64,000 bases of DNA from Bacteroidetes bacterium UBA1941 (GTDB lineage: Bacteria > Bacteroidota > Bacteroidia > Chitinophagales > LD1), in contig DDEZ01000009.1 in assembly GCA_002336805.1 (NCBI GenBank), positions 1 through 64,000 on the forward strand, written 5' to 3'. The notes beneath the pieces were generated by a model that did not search any database, had not been told where the DNA came from, and saw only the letters and a list, made by a program, of their open reading frames with translations. Position numbers and translations under genes: made by a program. Shown here in pieces: positions 35,858 to 44,995 of this stretch (the first letter of the stretch is position 1; each line of letters begins with the position of its first letter).

Positions 35858-36979
35858 TTATTGCACGGTCACTTCCGGCGTTTTCTTTTTGATATTTATA
35901 TCTAATCTCAGCGATATGACGTGAGAGTACAGGCCGTTATTCTGAGACGAGCCCTGTATGGCTGTCAGATTGGTCAGGGTATAGTCTATGGCTATCACCT
36001 TGATCCGCACGCCGGCACCGATGCTCGGAGATACGCTGTAGTTATGCTTGCCATTCTCTGCATAGTAGCGCTGTATATTTGATACGCCTACACGGATATA
36101 GCCTATGCGGGCATAGTTTAGCTCCAGGCCGGCGGCCAGGTCCATACTGATAGGCTTGCCTGGTACGAGCACATTCCTGCGACCGTCTGTAGTCAGGATC
36201 AGGTCTACCTCAGGCATCACAAAGAATTTGTCTTTCACATTAAACTCGTACGCTCCTGCCACATTGATAGTGGGTGCTGCATACTCTATAGAGTTTTGGG
36301 GGAGTTCGTTATTGTTTGACAGTAGCGCCTGCTTTTGGTCATTATTAAACTTGAAAGACCAGGCATCAAAGGTAGTCGTGATATCACGAAGCATGACACC
36401 GGCCCTCCAGCCTTTCTTGCGGTACTGCAGGCCGAGGTCTATACCAAATCCTGTAGCACTGCCAAAAGGGCCTACGGAGCGGTAGATCACTTTGGCGGTA
36501 CCTCCCACTGAGAGGCCGGGGACTTTGTCAAACTTCTGTGCATAGTGCAGCATAAAAGCATAATCTGCCGTAGAGAACTTGGTGATCTTGCTATAGTCTA
36601 TCGTACCATCCGGGCCGATCAGAAAGAGTGTATTGGGGATATCGTCCACGCCAAAGCGGAAGAAAGAAAAGCCGAGGACGCGCTTGTGATCATTCACAGG
36701 CACGGCAAAGGCGCCATAGTCATACTTAGCTATACCGGCAAAGTACTCTGAGTGCATCAGGGATACCTGAAAGGTGTTGGGTATATTGGCCAGGCCGGCG
36801 GGATTGTAGTAGCCGGAGTAGACATCCTCTGTAGAAGCGGCCTGGGCATTGCCCATGCCGAGACCACGGGCGCCGACACCGATATTGAGAAAGTCATTGG
36901 TGTACTTTCTGATCTCACCCTGTGCAAAAGCCTGTGAGCCTGCCAGTAAAAAACATAGTCCGTATAGTAGTTTCCTCAT
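35858..36979 (-). CDS. PorV/PorQ-family outer-membrane beta-barrel protein
   Basis: A 373-residue FadL-like barrel with a signal peptide ending AFAQ if the ATG at 36979 is used. An upstream ATG at 37006 overlaps the preceding stop as TAATG, which could couple translation and add nine residues. The family signature is YTNDFLNIGVGARGLGMGNA followed by STEDVYSGYYNPAGLANI (each quoted up to 20). PorV is the shuttle that brings T9SS cargo from the translocon to the sortase; this paralogue is 7 bases upstream of porU2, so it probably serves PorU2. It should lie in the outer membrane. Confidence 0.9.
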   Translation of the reverse strand: MRKLLYGLCFLLAGSQAFAQGEIRKYTNDFLNIGVGARGLGMGNAQAASTEDVYSGYYNPAGLANIPNTFQVSLMHSEYFAGIAKYDYGAFAVPVNDHKRVLGFSFFRFGVDDIPNTLFLIGPDGTIDYSKITKFSTADYAFMLHYAQKFDKVPGLSVGGTAKVIYRSVGPFGSATGFGIDLGLQYRKKGWRAGVMLRDITTTFDAWSFKFNNDQKQALLSNNNELPQNSIEYAAPTINVAGAYEFNVKDKFFVMPEVDLILTTDGRRNVLVPGKPISMDLAAGLELNYARIGYIRVGVSNIQRYYAENGKHNYSVSPSIGAGVRIKVIAIDYTLTNLTAIQGSSQNNGLYSHVISLRLDINIKKKTPEVTVQ

Positions 36980-37005
36980 GCCGGGATTCTGGGTTCTTTT
37001 CCTCA

Positions 37006-37665
37006 TTATTTTACTTCCAGTAGTTTATGCCACCTATAACGCATTTCACCTTCTATATTGCGGAGGGCACCGAGTAATTTTGCACGGTCCTCCTCTGTGA
37101 AATCTACGCCTATGGCCCTTTTTGTCGTTCTCACGATCCCCTCTGCAGCGCCGTCTGTCCGGTCAAAGTACTGCAGGAATTTAATCTCCATAAACCGGTC
37201 AAATGCCTGCAAGGTCCTTGCACCCTGAGTGTCAGGCATGATACAGTTTAAATATACGCCCAATTTATCTCTTTCTACTGACTCCAACAAGTCATAATAC
37301 ACATTTACAAGACCGGGGTCCGCACCTATCAGTTGCCTGTCCAGCATCAGCTCTACGGCTATGTGCGCTATAAAGGACAGTCGGTACTTATCACGATCCA
37401 AACCGCTCCCGATCAGTGCCTCCAACGCTTGCGCCACAGCCTCGCCAAAGACATCCGAGCCGTGAAACTGCATATCCACCTCGTAGTGCCGGAGCACCCC
37501 CTGATGGATCAGGGCTGATTCATGTTTCACCGTCCAGTCATTTTTACGGATGACTGCGTTATATGTTCTGGTGAAACCGGGCGATATATCGGGCAAAACC
37601 GCTCCCACTACCCGGTAGGGATCTGCTTTATGCCGGTCCACATAGTAGTGAGAAAGAAAGTGCAT
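37006..37665 (-). CDS. AcpH-like protein (possible acyl carrier protein phosphodiesterase)
   Basis: A 219-residue cytoplasmic protein. The start MHFLSHYYVDRH and the following VVGAVLPDISPGF resemble the NFLAHL and GNLLxDF region of AcpH, which removes phosphopantetheine from acyl carrier protein. LSFIAHIAVELMLDRQLI adds a histidine and acidic residues in the right region. The rest is helical. Family assignment is tentative: the similarity is by motif only, and a metal-dependent HD-like hydrolase of other specificity is possible. Its stop overlaps the alternate start of the PorV-like gene by one base, so these genes likely share a transcript. Confidence 0.6.
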   Translation of the reverse strand: MHFLSHYYVDRHKADPYRVVGAVLPDISPGFTRTYNAVIRKNDWTVKHESALIHQGVLRHYEVDMQFHGSDVFGEAVAQALEALIGSGLDRDKYRLSFIAHIAVELMLDRQLIGADPGLVNVYYDLLESVERDKLGVYLNCIMPDTQGARTLQAFDRFMEIKFLQYFDRTDGAAEGIVRTTKRAIGVDFTEEDRAKLLGALRNIEGEMRYRWHKLLEVK

Positions 37666-37849
37666 CCGTATAATTATTTCAAAACGAAAGTATATTTTAG
37701 CCCTGCAAATAGCCTCTGCGTTATCTCCACCGGACTTTTACTGTGCATGATTTAGCATACATAAATGACGTGTGGCGTGCCAGCGGCTTACGATATTACA
37801 AAAGGTGTCTTGTAAAATACTGATAAACAATAAACGGAGTAAACTGACT

Positions 37850-39124
37850 ATGGGATTTGTAGATGAGCTGAAATGGAGGGGTATGCTGCAGGACATCATG
37901 CCCGGCACTGAGGAACTGCTGAATAAGGGTATGGTGAAGGGCTATATAGGATTTGACCCTACGGCAGACAGCCTCGGTGTGGGCAACCTGGTGCAGATCA
38001 TGAACCTGCTACATCTCCAAAAGGCCGGGCACAAGCCGATAGCACTGATAGGCGGCGCGACAGGCATGGTGGGAGATCCATCAGGCAAAAATGAAGAGCG
38101 CAACCTGCTGAATGAAGAAGTACTGAACCATAACATAGCCTGCCAGAAGAAGCAGCTGGAGAAGTTTCTCAACTTTGGTGAGGGAGAGAATGCTGCAGAG
38201 CTGGTCAATAACTATGACTGGTTCAAGAGCTTTACCTTTCTCGACTTTATCCGTGATGTGGGCAAGCACATCACGGTGAACTATATGATGGCCAAGGACT
38301 CCGTGCAAAACAGGCTGGAGAATGGTATGTCCTTTACGGAGTTTACCTACCAGCTCGTGCAGGGTTATGACTTCTACTACCTGTGGAAGAACCACGGCGT
38401 GATGCTACAACTGGGCGGCTCAGACCAGTGGGGCAATATCGTGACCGGTACGGAGCTGATCCGCCGCAAGGATGGCGGTGAGGCATACGCGCTCACTACA
38501 AAGCTGATCCGCAAGGCCGACGGCACTAAATTTGGCAAGACTGCGAGTGGCAATATCTGGCTGGACCCGGCCAGGACATCGCCGTATAAGTTCTATCAGT
38601 TTTGGCTGAATGCCTCGGACGAGGATGCGGCGAACTACATCCGCATATTCACCCTGAAGAGCAAGGAAGAGATAGAAGCAATAGAAGAAGCGCACAAAGC
38701 AGAACCGCATTTGCGGAAGCTGCAAAAGGCACTGGCTGAGGACATCACTATCCGCGTGCATTCTGAAAATGACCTGAAGCGTGCGATAGCCGCCTCAGAG
38801 ATACTCTTTGGCAGCTCTACGGCTGATGCACTGCAGACGCTGAGTGAGCAGGATATCCTGGATGTATTTGAGGGCGTTCCTACTTTTGCGGTAGCTAAGG
38901 CGCAACTGCAAGAAGGGCTGGACGTATTGCAGCTGCTGTCTGAATCTGCCAAAGTATTCCCATCAAAGGGTGAAGCGCGCCGCAGCCTGCAAGAAAATGC
39001 GGTAAGCATCAACAAGGCGAAGGTGACACTGGAATCCAAAGTAACAACCAACGATCTGCTCAACGGCAAATACCTGATAGCACAGAAAGGAAAGAAGAAC
39101 TACTACCTGCTGGTGGCGGAGTAA
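37850..39124 (+). CDS. tyrS: Tyrosyl-tRNA synthetase
   Basis: A 424-residue class I aminoacyl-tRNA synthetase charging tRNA-Tyr. ATG at 37850 is chosen: CGGAG lies 11 bases ahead, and the protein then begins MGFVDELKWRGMLQDIMPG like its relatives. The Rossmann domain has GFDPTADSLGVGNL, where HIGH is expected, and GGATGMVGDPSGK. Tyrosine-binding residues are in YQLVQGYDFYYL and GGSDQWGNI. KMSKS appears as KFGKT. The S4 RNA-binding domain covers about residues 355-424 (SKGEARRSLQENAVSINKAKV). The first His of HIGH is missing (GVGN). An inverted pair TTACAA/TTGTAA near 37794-37815 lies in the leader. Confidence 0.96.
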   Translation: MGFVDELKWRGMLQDIMPGTEELLNKGMVKGYIGFDPTADSLGVGNLVQIMNLLHLQKAGHKPIALIGGATGMVGDPSGKNEERNLLNEEVLNHNIACQKKQLEKFLNFGEGENAAELVNNYDWFKSFTFLDFIRDVGKHITVNYMMAKDSVQNRLENGMSFTEFTYQLVQGYDFYYLWKNHGVMLQLGGSDQWGNIVTGTELIRRKDGGEAYALTTKLIRKADGTKFGKTASGNIWLDPARTSPYKFYQFWLNASDEDAANYIRIFTLKSKEEIEAIEEAHKAEPHLRKLQKALAEDITIRVHSENDLKRAIAASEILFGSSTADALQTLSEQDILDVFEGVPTFAVAKAQLQEGLDVLQLLSESAKVFPSKGEARRSLQENAVSINKAKVTLESKVTTNDLLNGKYLIAQKGKKNYYLLVAE

Positions 39125-39134
39125 GCTGAGATAG

Positions 39135-39752
39135 CTATACGAAATGCAGATCGATAGCCCTCCTGATCAGGATGGCAGTATTGCGCGCGTTAAACTTCTC
39201 CAGCAGATGCTTCCTGTGCGTATCTATGGTAGTAGGGCTCACAAAAAGCTGTGTGGCCATCTCAGCATTGGTCAGCCCATCGGCTATCAGCTTTAGCACC
39301 TCTGCCTCACGGCGGGTCAGTACCGGCCTCTCATCTGCAGTATTATTTTTGATCATCTCTGAGGCCTCCATGCTGAGGTATTGCTTGCCCTGCAGCACTG
39401 TCTCTATGGCAGCGAGTATCTCTTGCCTGGTGGCATTTTTCAGCACATACCCCATAGCCCCGCTGCTCAGCATTTTGCTGATAAAGCTGAGCTGATTATA
39501 GCTGCTAAGGCCGATGATGCGTACAGATGCATATTTTTCTACCACCAGTTTGCACAGGTCTATACCGCTCATGCCACCGAGGTTGATATCCATCAGGATC
39601 ACGTCCGGCTGGTGGTGCTGCAGGTAGGTCAGGCAGGCCTCGGCATTGTAGGCGTGGCCCATCATATCTATTCCTTCCTGATCCTGCAGCATGGTCTTGA
39701 TGCCCTCTATCACCATAAAGTGATCATCTACTATAAACACTTTTGTCCTCAT
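39135..39752 (-). CDS. NarL/LuxR-family response regulator
   Basis: A 205-residue cytoplasmic regulator. The receiver domain spans 1-120 with acidic pair Asp9-Asp10 (VDDH), phosphoacceptor Asp55 (LMDIN) and the Lys of YVLKNA. A LuxR-type helix-turn-helix covers about 140-205 (LTRREAEVLKLIADGLTNAE, then VSPTTIDTHRKHLLEKF). It overlaps the upstream kinase gene by 4 bases, so the pair forms one two-component system. Target genes are unknown. Confidence 0.94.
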   Translation of the reverse strand: MRTKVFIVDDHFMVIEGIKTMLQDQEGIDMMGHAYNAEACLTYLQHHQPDVILMDINLGGMSGIDLCKLVVEKYASVRIIGLSSYNQLSFISKMLSSGAMGYVLKNATRQEILAAIETVLQGKQYLSMEASEMIKNNTADERPVLTRREAEVLKLIADGLTNAEMATQLFVSPTTIDTHRKHLLEKFNARNTAILIRRAIDLHFV

Positions 39753-41719
39753 GCCACCGGAAATTCAATAAACACAGACGTTCCTTTTCCTTGAGACTGT
39801 ACGTTGATCGTGCCCTTGTGGTATTGCACGCGGGATGTGATATTTTTCCAGCCTATGCCGGGCGATGACCGGATGGCATCTTCTCTCAGGCCTTTGCCGT
39901 CATCTTCCACAGTGATGGTGAGCTGCCTGTCGGTAGCCGCTATCTGTACCATGGCCTGCGTAGCGCCTGCATGCTTAGCTACGTTTGTGAGCAGCTCCTG
40001 CGCCACCCTGTAGACTGTGACGGACAGGCCCTGATCTATGGCTTTGTCTTTCAGCCCCAGGCTCTGGTAGTGTACGTGCAGCATACCATTCAGCTGCATC
40101 TCACTACAGAAGTCACGCATAGCAGCATCCAGCCCAAACTTCAAAAGATTTTCCGGCATCAGGTTATGCGCTACGCGGCGCATCTCGCTGATGGAGTGAT
40201 CCAGCATGCCGATGCTATGCTCAAATGCCTGCGCATTGGCAGGAGTCATGATCAGGTTTTCTTTCATATTATTCAGTGAGTATTTGATACCGGATAGCAT
40301 GCCTCCGAGGCCATCATGCAGGTCTTGCGCCAGGCGGCTGCGCTCCTTTTCCTCGCCCTCTATGATCGCCTCTGTAGCTGCTAGTTGTTTCTCTGTTTCC
40401 AGTTCGCTGATGCGCCGCTGTTGCAGTTTCTGTGTCTGGCGGTAGGTACGGTAGATCAGGGTACCGATGATCAGCAGTGCTACAAAGCCGCCTACCAGGA
40501 TATAGTTGAGCACACTCTTCTGCCGTAGCTGGAGGTCGCGTATTTCTTTCTCTGCCTGCAGGGCTTGTATCTCGCGGTCTTTGCCGGCCACTCTGTAGCG
40601 CGTCTCTGTGAGCGCTATCTTTTTCTTCATCTCATCTGACGAGATACTATCGGAGAGCTGCATCTTCAGCTCCAGAAACTTGTAAGCTGTCGCAGGATCA
40701 TTATTTAGCAGATACCACCTTGCGGCATTGCTGTAAGCATTCAGCAGGCCAAAATTCATCTGGTAGCGTGTAGCCTTTTCCAGCAGTGTATCATTCATCT
40801 GTTTTGCCTCTGTCACTTTGCCGGCATCGAGCAGCGATCTGATCAGTGGGTCCAGCAGTGCTATCTGCTGGTATTTGTCATCATTGTCCAGACCGATCTG
40901 ATACGATGCCCGGAAGTCAGCTATCGCCTGCTGGTATTTCTTGTCATGCTGATAAATACTACCCCTGATCTGGTAGAATACAGCTTGCGCTATAGGGTCT
41001 TTTGTCTGCTCCAGCAGTGGCTGAGATGTTTTTAAGACTCCCTCTGCCTCGGCGTATCTTTTCTGCTTAGCCAGCAGCTCTGCATAGTTCATATATCGTC
41101 TGGCCAGCGAAACTTTATCTCCAGACCGCTCAGCTGCTGCTATTGCCTTTGCATGATATTCTATAGCCTTGTCTATTTGTTTCAACTCCTGATAGACTAC
41201 GGCCTTCCCCTCATATACCGAGGGCAAAGCTGCGGCCTGGTCCCTCTCCAGTATCTCCGCAGCCTTCGTATAGTTATCTATCGCCTTCTGATAGTCGCCG
41301 AGCTTCAGGTTATCACCACCCAGGTTATTGAGCAGGTAGCCCAGATTTACTCTTGCGAAATGATTGGTATCCCGCTCCAGGTAGTAGGCCGCAGTATCTG
41401 CATAGAGATCTGACATTGCAAAATCCCCACGGTCAGAGTAGTATAGCTGGAGGTAAATGTACCCTATCTCTATACCACGTATATTATTCAGTTCCTTGCT
41501 GATAGAGACTACCTCCTGCATCAGGGGCAGCGCCTGAGAGGTGTTGACATTTACGGCGCTCAGTACATAGTCCACCAGCATATTGAGGCGCGTAGTATCA
41601 CGCTGCGGATGTTTATCGATAGCTGCCTTGATACTGTCCAGTGCTCTGGTCTGGGCGTGAGCACCCATAGAGTGGAGCAGCAGTATGGCGAATAATATCA
41701 AAAGCGTTTTTCTCATCAC
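39749..41719 (-). CDS. TPR-containing sensor histidine kinase (HisKA_3)
   Basis: A 656-residue kinase with a signal peptide (residues 1-22, GAHAQ). A periplasmic region about 25-395 holds at least five TPR-like units (KLGDYQKAIDNYTKAAEIL, KKYQQAIADFRASYQIGL). One membrane helix lies at about 408-428 (ILVGGFVALLIIGTLIYR). A coiled coil leads to the HisKA_3 dimerisation helix with His468 in ERSRLAQDLHDGLGG, followed by an ATPase domain (ELLTNVAKHAGAT, VEDDGKGL, GIGWKNI). It phosphorylates the response regulator encoded right behind it. The TPR sensor input is typical for Bacteroidota but the signal is unknown. Confidence 0.94.
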   Translation of the reverse strand: MMRKTLLILFAILLLHSMGAHAQTRALDSIKAAIDKHPQRDTTRLNMLVDYVLSAVNVNTSQALPLMQEVVSISKELNNIRGIEIGYIYLQLYYSDRGDFAMSDLYADTAAYYLERDTNHFARVNLGYLLNNLGGDNLKLGDYQKAIDNYTKAAEILERDQAAALPSVYEGKAVVYQELKQIDKAIEYHAKAIAAAERSGDKVSLARRYMNYAELLAKQKRYAEAEGVLKTSQPLLEQTKDPIAQAVFYQIRGSIYQHDKKYQQAIADFRASYQIGLDNDDKYQQIALLDPLIRSLLDAGKVTEAKQMNDTLLEKATRYQMNFGLLNAYSNAARWYLLNNDPATAYKFLELKMQLSDSISSDEMKKKIALTETRYRVAGKDREIQALQAEKEIRDLQLRQKSVLNYILVGGFVALLIIGTLIYRTYRQTQKLQQRRISELETEKQLAATEAIIEGEEKERSRLAQDLHDGLGGMLSGIKYSLNNMKENLIMTPANAQAFEHSIGMLDHSISEMRRVAHNLMPENLLKFGLDAAMRDFCSEMQLNGMLHVHYQSLGLKDKAIDQGLSVTVYRVAQELLTNVAKHAGATQAMVQIAATDRQLTITVEDDGKGLREDAIRSSPGIGWKNITSRVQYHKGTINVQSQGKGTSVFIEFPVA

Positions 41720-41892
41720 TTGAATTTACGGCATTGCAAATGAACGGAAGTATCAAATACCAGCGTATCCCCTTTTTCCATGATTTTATCAGGCCGGTAT
41801 GAAATATCCTGTTTTTCAGGATTGAATGCCCCGCCGCGTCTGTGGACCTTTGCATCAACAATCGCAACCATTACAAAGCAAAAACCAAGCTC

Positions 41893-43266
41893 ATGAAAAA
41901 AGTAATCTTTATCCTTATGACCGGCATGATGGCCCTGACCGGCTGTCACCAAGACCATAGCTCTCCGCTGCCCCAAGTCACTACGGCTGCTCCTATCCGC
42001 GTGAATGACAGCACCTATACCTGTGGCGGCACTGTAACAGACCAGGGCGGCAGCGCAGTGACAGACCGCGGTGTAGTGGCAGGCCTCGCTGCTAATCCTG
42101 CTATAGATAATAGCAGCAGTGTAGTGATACCGATCGGCAGCGGCACGGGCCCCTTCAGCACACAGATAGCTCCGTTCTATGCCGGGTATACCTATCACCT
42201 GCGCGCATACGCCAAAAATACGGCAGGTGTGTCATATGGTGCCGATGTCACAGTAGCGCCGGGCGGCGGCAATAATGGCGGTAGCTGCAATGTGATAGAG
42301 ATCAGCAGCAATATCTCTACTGCTACCACATGGACTACCGGAAATGTCTACTACATCAAATCGTGGATCAATGTCAATGCGCCACTGGTGATACAGCCGG
42401 GCGTGATCATCAAATTCAAAGATGCCAACTGCGGCATGGAGATATATGCCAAAGTCACAGCCGATGCCACAGCGGGCAATCCTATCGTGTTTACGTCCTA
42501 CAAGGATGACAACTTCTGCGGAGACAATAATGGTGACGGCTCGGCTACCACGCCAGCCAAGGGCGACTGGGGCTACATCAATATGCGCGGCGATCAGCAC
42601 GGTTCGCTCTTCAGGTACTGCCAGTTTCTCTATGGTGGGGGTGCCGGTGGCAATGTAGTGATAGCCAACACAGGTACAGGCAATATTCATGACTTCACTT
42701 TTGACCACTGTACCTTTGCGCATACTTATGGTGACAACCATGATTATAAGGCGGCCTTTGCAGGATCTGATATGAAGGACCCAAGTGTGAGCGTACTGAC
42801 CAATAATATTTTCTATGATAATGCGATACCTATATACATAGCGAGCTACTATGCGATGGATCCTAGCAACATCTACCACAATCCCGCAGACCCATCCCAG
42901 ACCAATCAATATAATGGCATTTATGTATGGTCGTACGGACTGGCAGGCAAGACCGTGACCTACAACGAAGATGAAGTGCCATATGTCCTTTCTCAAGGAC
43001 TCGGCGCCGGTGGGTCCGGCCAGCTCTTCAGTGTAGGCCCTAATGTTACTATCAAGCTTCCTGTAGGCGCAGGGTATTCGATCACAGGCTATGCTGCAAA
43101 TTTTGCCATAGATCCCAGTGCAGTGTTCACATCACTACGCGATGACGCCCACGGCGGAGATACCAATGGTGATGGTAGCGCATCGAGCCCTGCTACGGGA
43201 GACTGGACAGGCGTCAAGATCGACCAGACCTGGTATACGACCAATGTATTTTACAGCACTCATTAA
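41893..43266 (+). CDS. Surface lipoprotein with Fn3-like and beta-helix-like parts
   Basis: A 457-residue protein. ATG at 41893 is selected because it opens a lipoprotein signal (MKKVIFILMTGMMALTGC, lipid Cys18). Residues 28-115 form an Fn3-like domain of the kind repeated in Bacteroidota cell-surface proteins (TCGGTVTDQGGSAVTDRGVV, YHLRAYAKNTAGVSYG). Residues about 125-380 resemble a right-handed parallel beta-helix (WINVNAPLVIQPGVIIKFKD, GSLFRYCQFLYGG, FDHCTFAHTYG). Two DGSA-xx-PA-GDW motifs occur (near 225 and 435). It may bind or cleave a polysaccharide, but no catalytic residues are clear. A long hairpin follows. Confidence 0.8.
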   Translation: MKKVIFILMTGMMALTGCHQDHSSPLPQVTTAAPIRVNDSTYTCGGTVTDQGGSAVTDRGVVAGLAANPAIDNSSSVVIPIGSGTGPFSTQIAPFYAGYTYHLRAYAKNTAGVSYGADVTVAPGGGNNGGSCNVIEISSNISTATTWTTGNVYYIKSWINVNAPLVIQPGVIIKFKDANCGMEIYAKVTADATAGNPIVFTSYKDDNFCGDNNGDGSATTPAKGDWGYINMRGDQHGSLFRYCQFLYGGGAGGNVVIANTGTGNIHDFTFDHCTFAHTYGDNHDYKAAFAGSDMKDPSVSVLTNNIFYDNAIPIYIASYYAMDPSNIYHNPADPSQTNQYNGIYVWSYGLAGKTVTYNEDEVPYVLSQGLGAGGSGQLFSVGPNVTIKLPVGAGYSITGYAANFAIDPSAVFTSLRDDAHGGDTNGDGSASSPATGDWTGVKIDQTWYTTNVFYSTH

Positions 43267-43274
43267 GAAACACT

Positions 43275-43330
43275 AAACCCGGGAGCGCAAAAGGCAGCGG
43301 AGCATTCCGCTTGCCCTTTGGCCCGGTTTC
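43275..43330. terminator. Long nested hairpin between two secreted-protein genes
   Basis: Outer arms AAACCCGGG and GCCCGGTTT (one offset base) enclose AAAAGGCAGCGGA and TCCGCTTGCCCTTT around a GCAT loop. The trailing TTTC is short, so it may be a terminator or an mRNA-stabilising structure ahead of the gene at 43346. Confidence 0.5.
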
Positions 43331-43345
43331 AAAATATCATTTATC

Positions 43346-44989
43346 ATGAAAGCAACATTCCTCAATATCGTCGGTGCATTCGCGCTGCTCACCACCAGCC
43401 TCATCACTCGTGGCCAGTCTCCCGTCATCATCAAGGATGTAAACCCCGGCAGTTTTGACGGCGTGGTCACCCAAACACATCTGCGTGTAGGAGACAAAAT
43501 ATACTTCTGGGGCAATGATGGGGTGACTGGCAATGAGCTCTGGGTCACTGACGGCACAGCAGCAGGCACCACGCTGGTCAAGGAGATCATCCCCGGGCCT
43601 AATGGCGCTCTGGCTATGGATATGATTAGCACCTATCAGGGGAAGCTGATATTCATGGCAGACGACAGCACGCATGGTCGCGAACCATGGATCAGCGATG
43701 GTACGGCTGCGGGCACCTTCATGCTGGCTGATATCAATCCGGGCACAGGTCATAGCATTCCCGCTTATGCGAAAGAGTGTCTCGGCAAGCTCTACTTTCA
43801 GGCGGATGATGGCACGCATGGGCAGGAGCCGTGGGTGAGCGATGGCACTGCTGCAGGCACACAGCTACTGGCAGACGTGCAGACGGGTTTTGGCAGTAGC
43901 GGCCCGAGGTACTTTACAGAGTTTAATGGCGCGGTCTATTTTCAAACCTACACCACTACCTATGGCTATGAGCCATGGGTGACCACAGGCAGTGGTGCTA
44001 CACTATATCAGGATTTGCAGCCCGGCTTCGCAGATGGTGGCTTCTCCACACCGTGTGTTTACAATGGCAAAATGTACTTCGGAGGCTACTCCACTGCCAA
44101 TGGAATGGAACTCTGGGTCACAGATGGACAGCCGGCTAATACCGCTTTATTTATGGATCTGAATCCGGGCATAGCGAGTGGCTTTGCCGATGGCGCTATA
44201 GACACTATGGGTGGCAAATTGTTTTTCAATGGTTCGGATGGCGCACACGGTTTCGAGCTATGGGCGTCAGACGGTACGGTGGCAGGTACGGCTATGGTCA
44301 AAGACATAGATCCATCTGGCAGTGGTAGTTTTCCTGACCACTATATGAGGCTGGGTAATAAACTGATCTATATAGCCGGTGAGGGCATAGACATCAAAAA
44401 CCTATGGGCTACAGATCTCACCACGCTCTCCACTGAAAAGATATCCGTCTATACTCCCGGCATGGGCAACTGGGTCAAATATCCTAGCATATGGCGCGAC
44501 AGTATCTACTACTTTGACTATGGCACCTACAATGGTAGCGCCTATCTGAATGACCTCTACGTGACCGCCGGAGATAGTGCCTCTGTGCGCAAGATAAACC
44601 GGCTCAGCATGCAGGATGCGATCAATACAAACAGCTGGCTGGACGCCACTAGCCGTGGTATAGTCTATCGCGCAAAATATGATGTAGGTACAGGCTATGA
44701 ACTTTACACCCTCGATATCCCCACTTCTATCGGCATAGCTGCGACGGAGCAGCAGCACCAGCGTATCTACCCCAATCCTGTATCCAGCGCACTCTATTGC
44801 GCTACGTCTTTACCATTTTATAAAGCCGAATGGAGCATCAGCGATCAGCTGGGCAGGACGGCACTATGGGATGCGGGCCAGAGCGGAGATCTTTTGCATA
44901 TGAATGTCGTATCCCTGCCGGCAGGTATATACATCCTGCACATCAAAGATGGAGACAGAGAGATTTTCCAGAAGTTTCTGAAAGAATAA
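43346..44989 (+). CDS. T9SS cargo with ELWxTDGTxxGT repeats
   Basis: A 547-residue secreted protein with a signal peptide ending TRGQ. It contains at least six copies of a repeat centred on E-L/P-W-v-x-D-G-t-a-a-G-T (ELWVTDGTAAGTTLV, EPWISDGTAAGTFML, EPWVSDGTAAGTQLL, ELWVTDGQPANTALF, ELWASDGTVAGTAMV), as in Bacteroidota proteins called hyalin- or ELWxxDGT-repeat proteins, probably a beta-propeller. The last 75 residues are a type A sorting domain (QRIYPNPVSSALYC, VSLPAGIYILHIKDG). It should be exported by T9SS. The gene converges on the pabB-like gene with a 6-base gap. Confidence 0.87.
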   Translation: MKATFLNIVGAFALLTTSLITRGQSPVIIKDVNPGSFDGVVTQTHLRVGDKIYFWGNDGVTGNELWVTDGTAAGTTLVKEIIPGPNGALAMDMISTYQGKLIFMADDSTHGREPWISDGTAAGTFMLADINPGTGHSIPAYAKECLGKLYFQADDGTHGQEPWVSDGTAAGTQLLADVQTGFGSSGPRYFTEFNGAVYFQTYTTTYGYEPWVTTGSGATLYQDLQPGFADGGFSTPCVYNGKMYFGGYSTANGMELWVTDGQPANTALFMDLNPGIASGFADGAIDTMGGKLFFNGSDGAHGFELWASDGTVAGTAMVKDIDPSGSGSFPDHYMRLGNKLIYIAGEGIDIKNLWATDLTTLSTEKISVYTPGMGNWVKYPSIWRDSIYYFDYGTYNGSAYLNDLYVTAGDSASVRKINRLSMQDAINTNSWLDATSRGIVYRAKYDVGTGYELYTLDIPTSIGIAATEQQHQRIYPNPVSSALYCATSLPFYKAEWSISDQLGRTALWDAGQSGDLLHMNVVSLPAGIYILHIKDGDREIFQKFLKE

Positions 44990-44995
44990 AGATAG

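Noticed and set aside
37794..37815. TTACAA/TTGTAA pair ahead of tyrS as a T-box leader
   Set aside because: No T-box core (TGGNACCGCG) is visible, and T-boxes are not expected in this phylum.
42232..42996. 254-residue minus-strand frame
   Set aside because: Antisense to the lipoprotein with a clear signal peptide and Fn3-like domain; no coherent motif.
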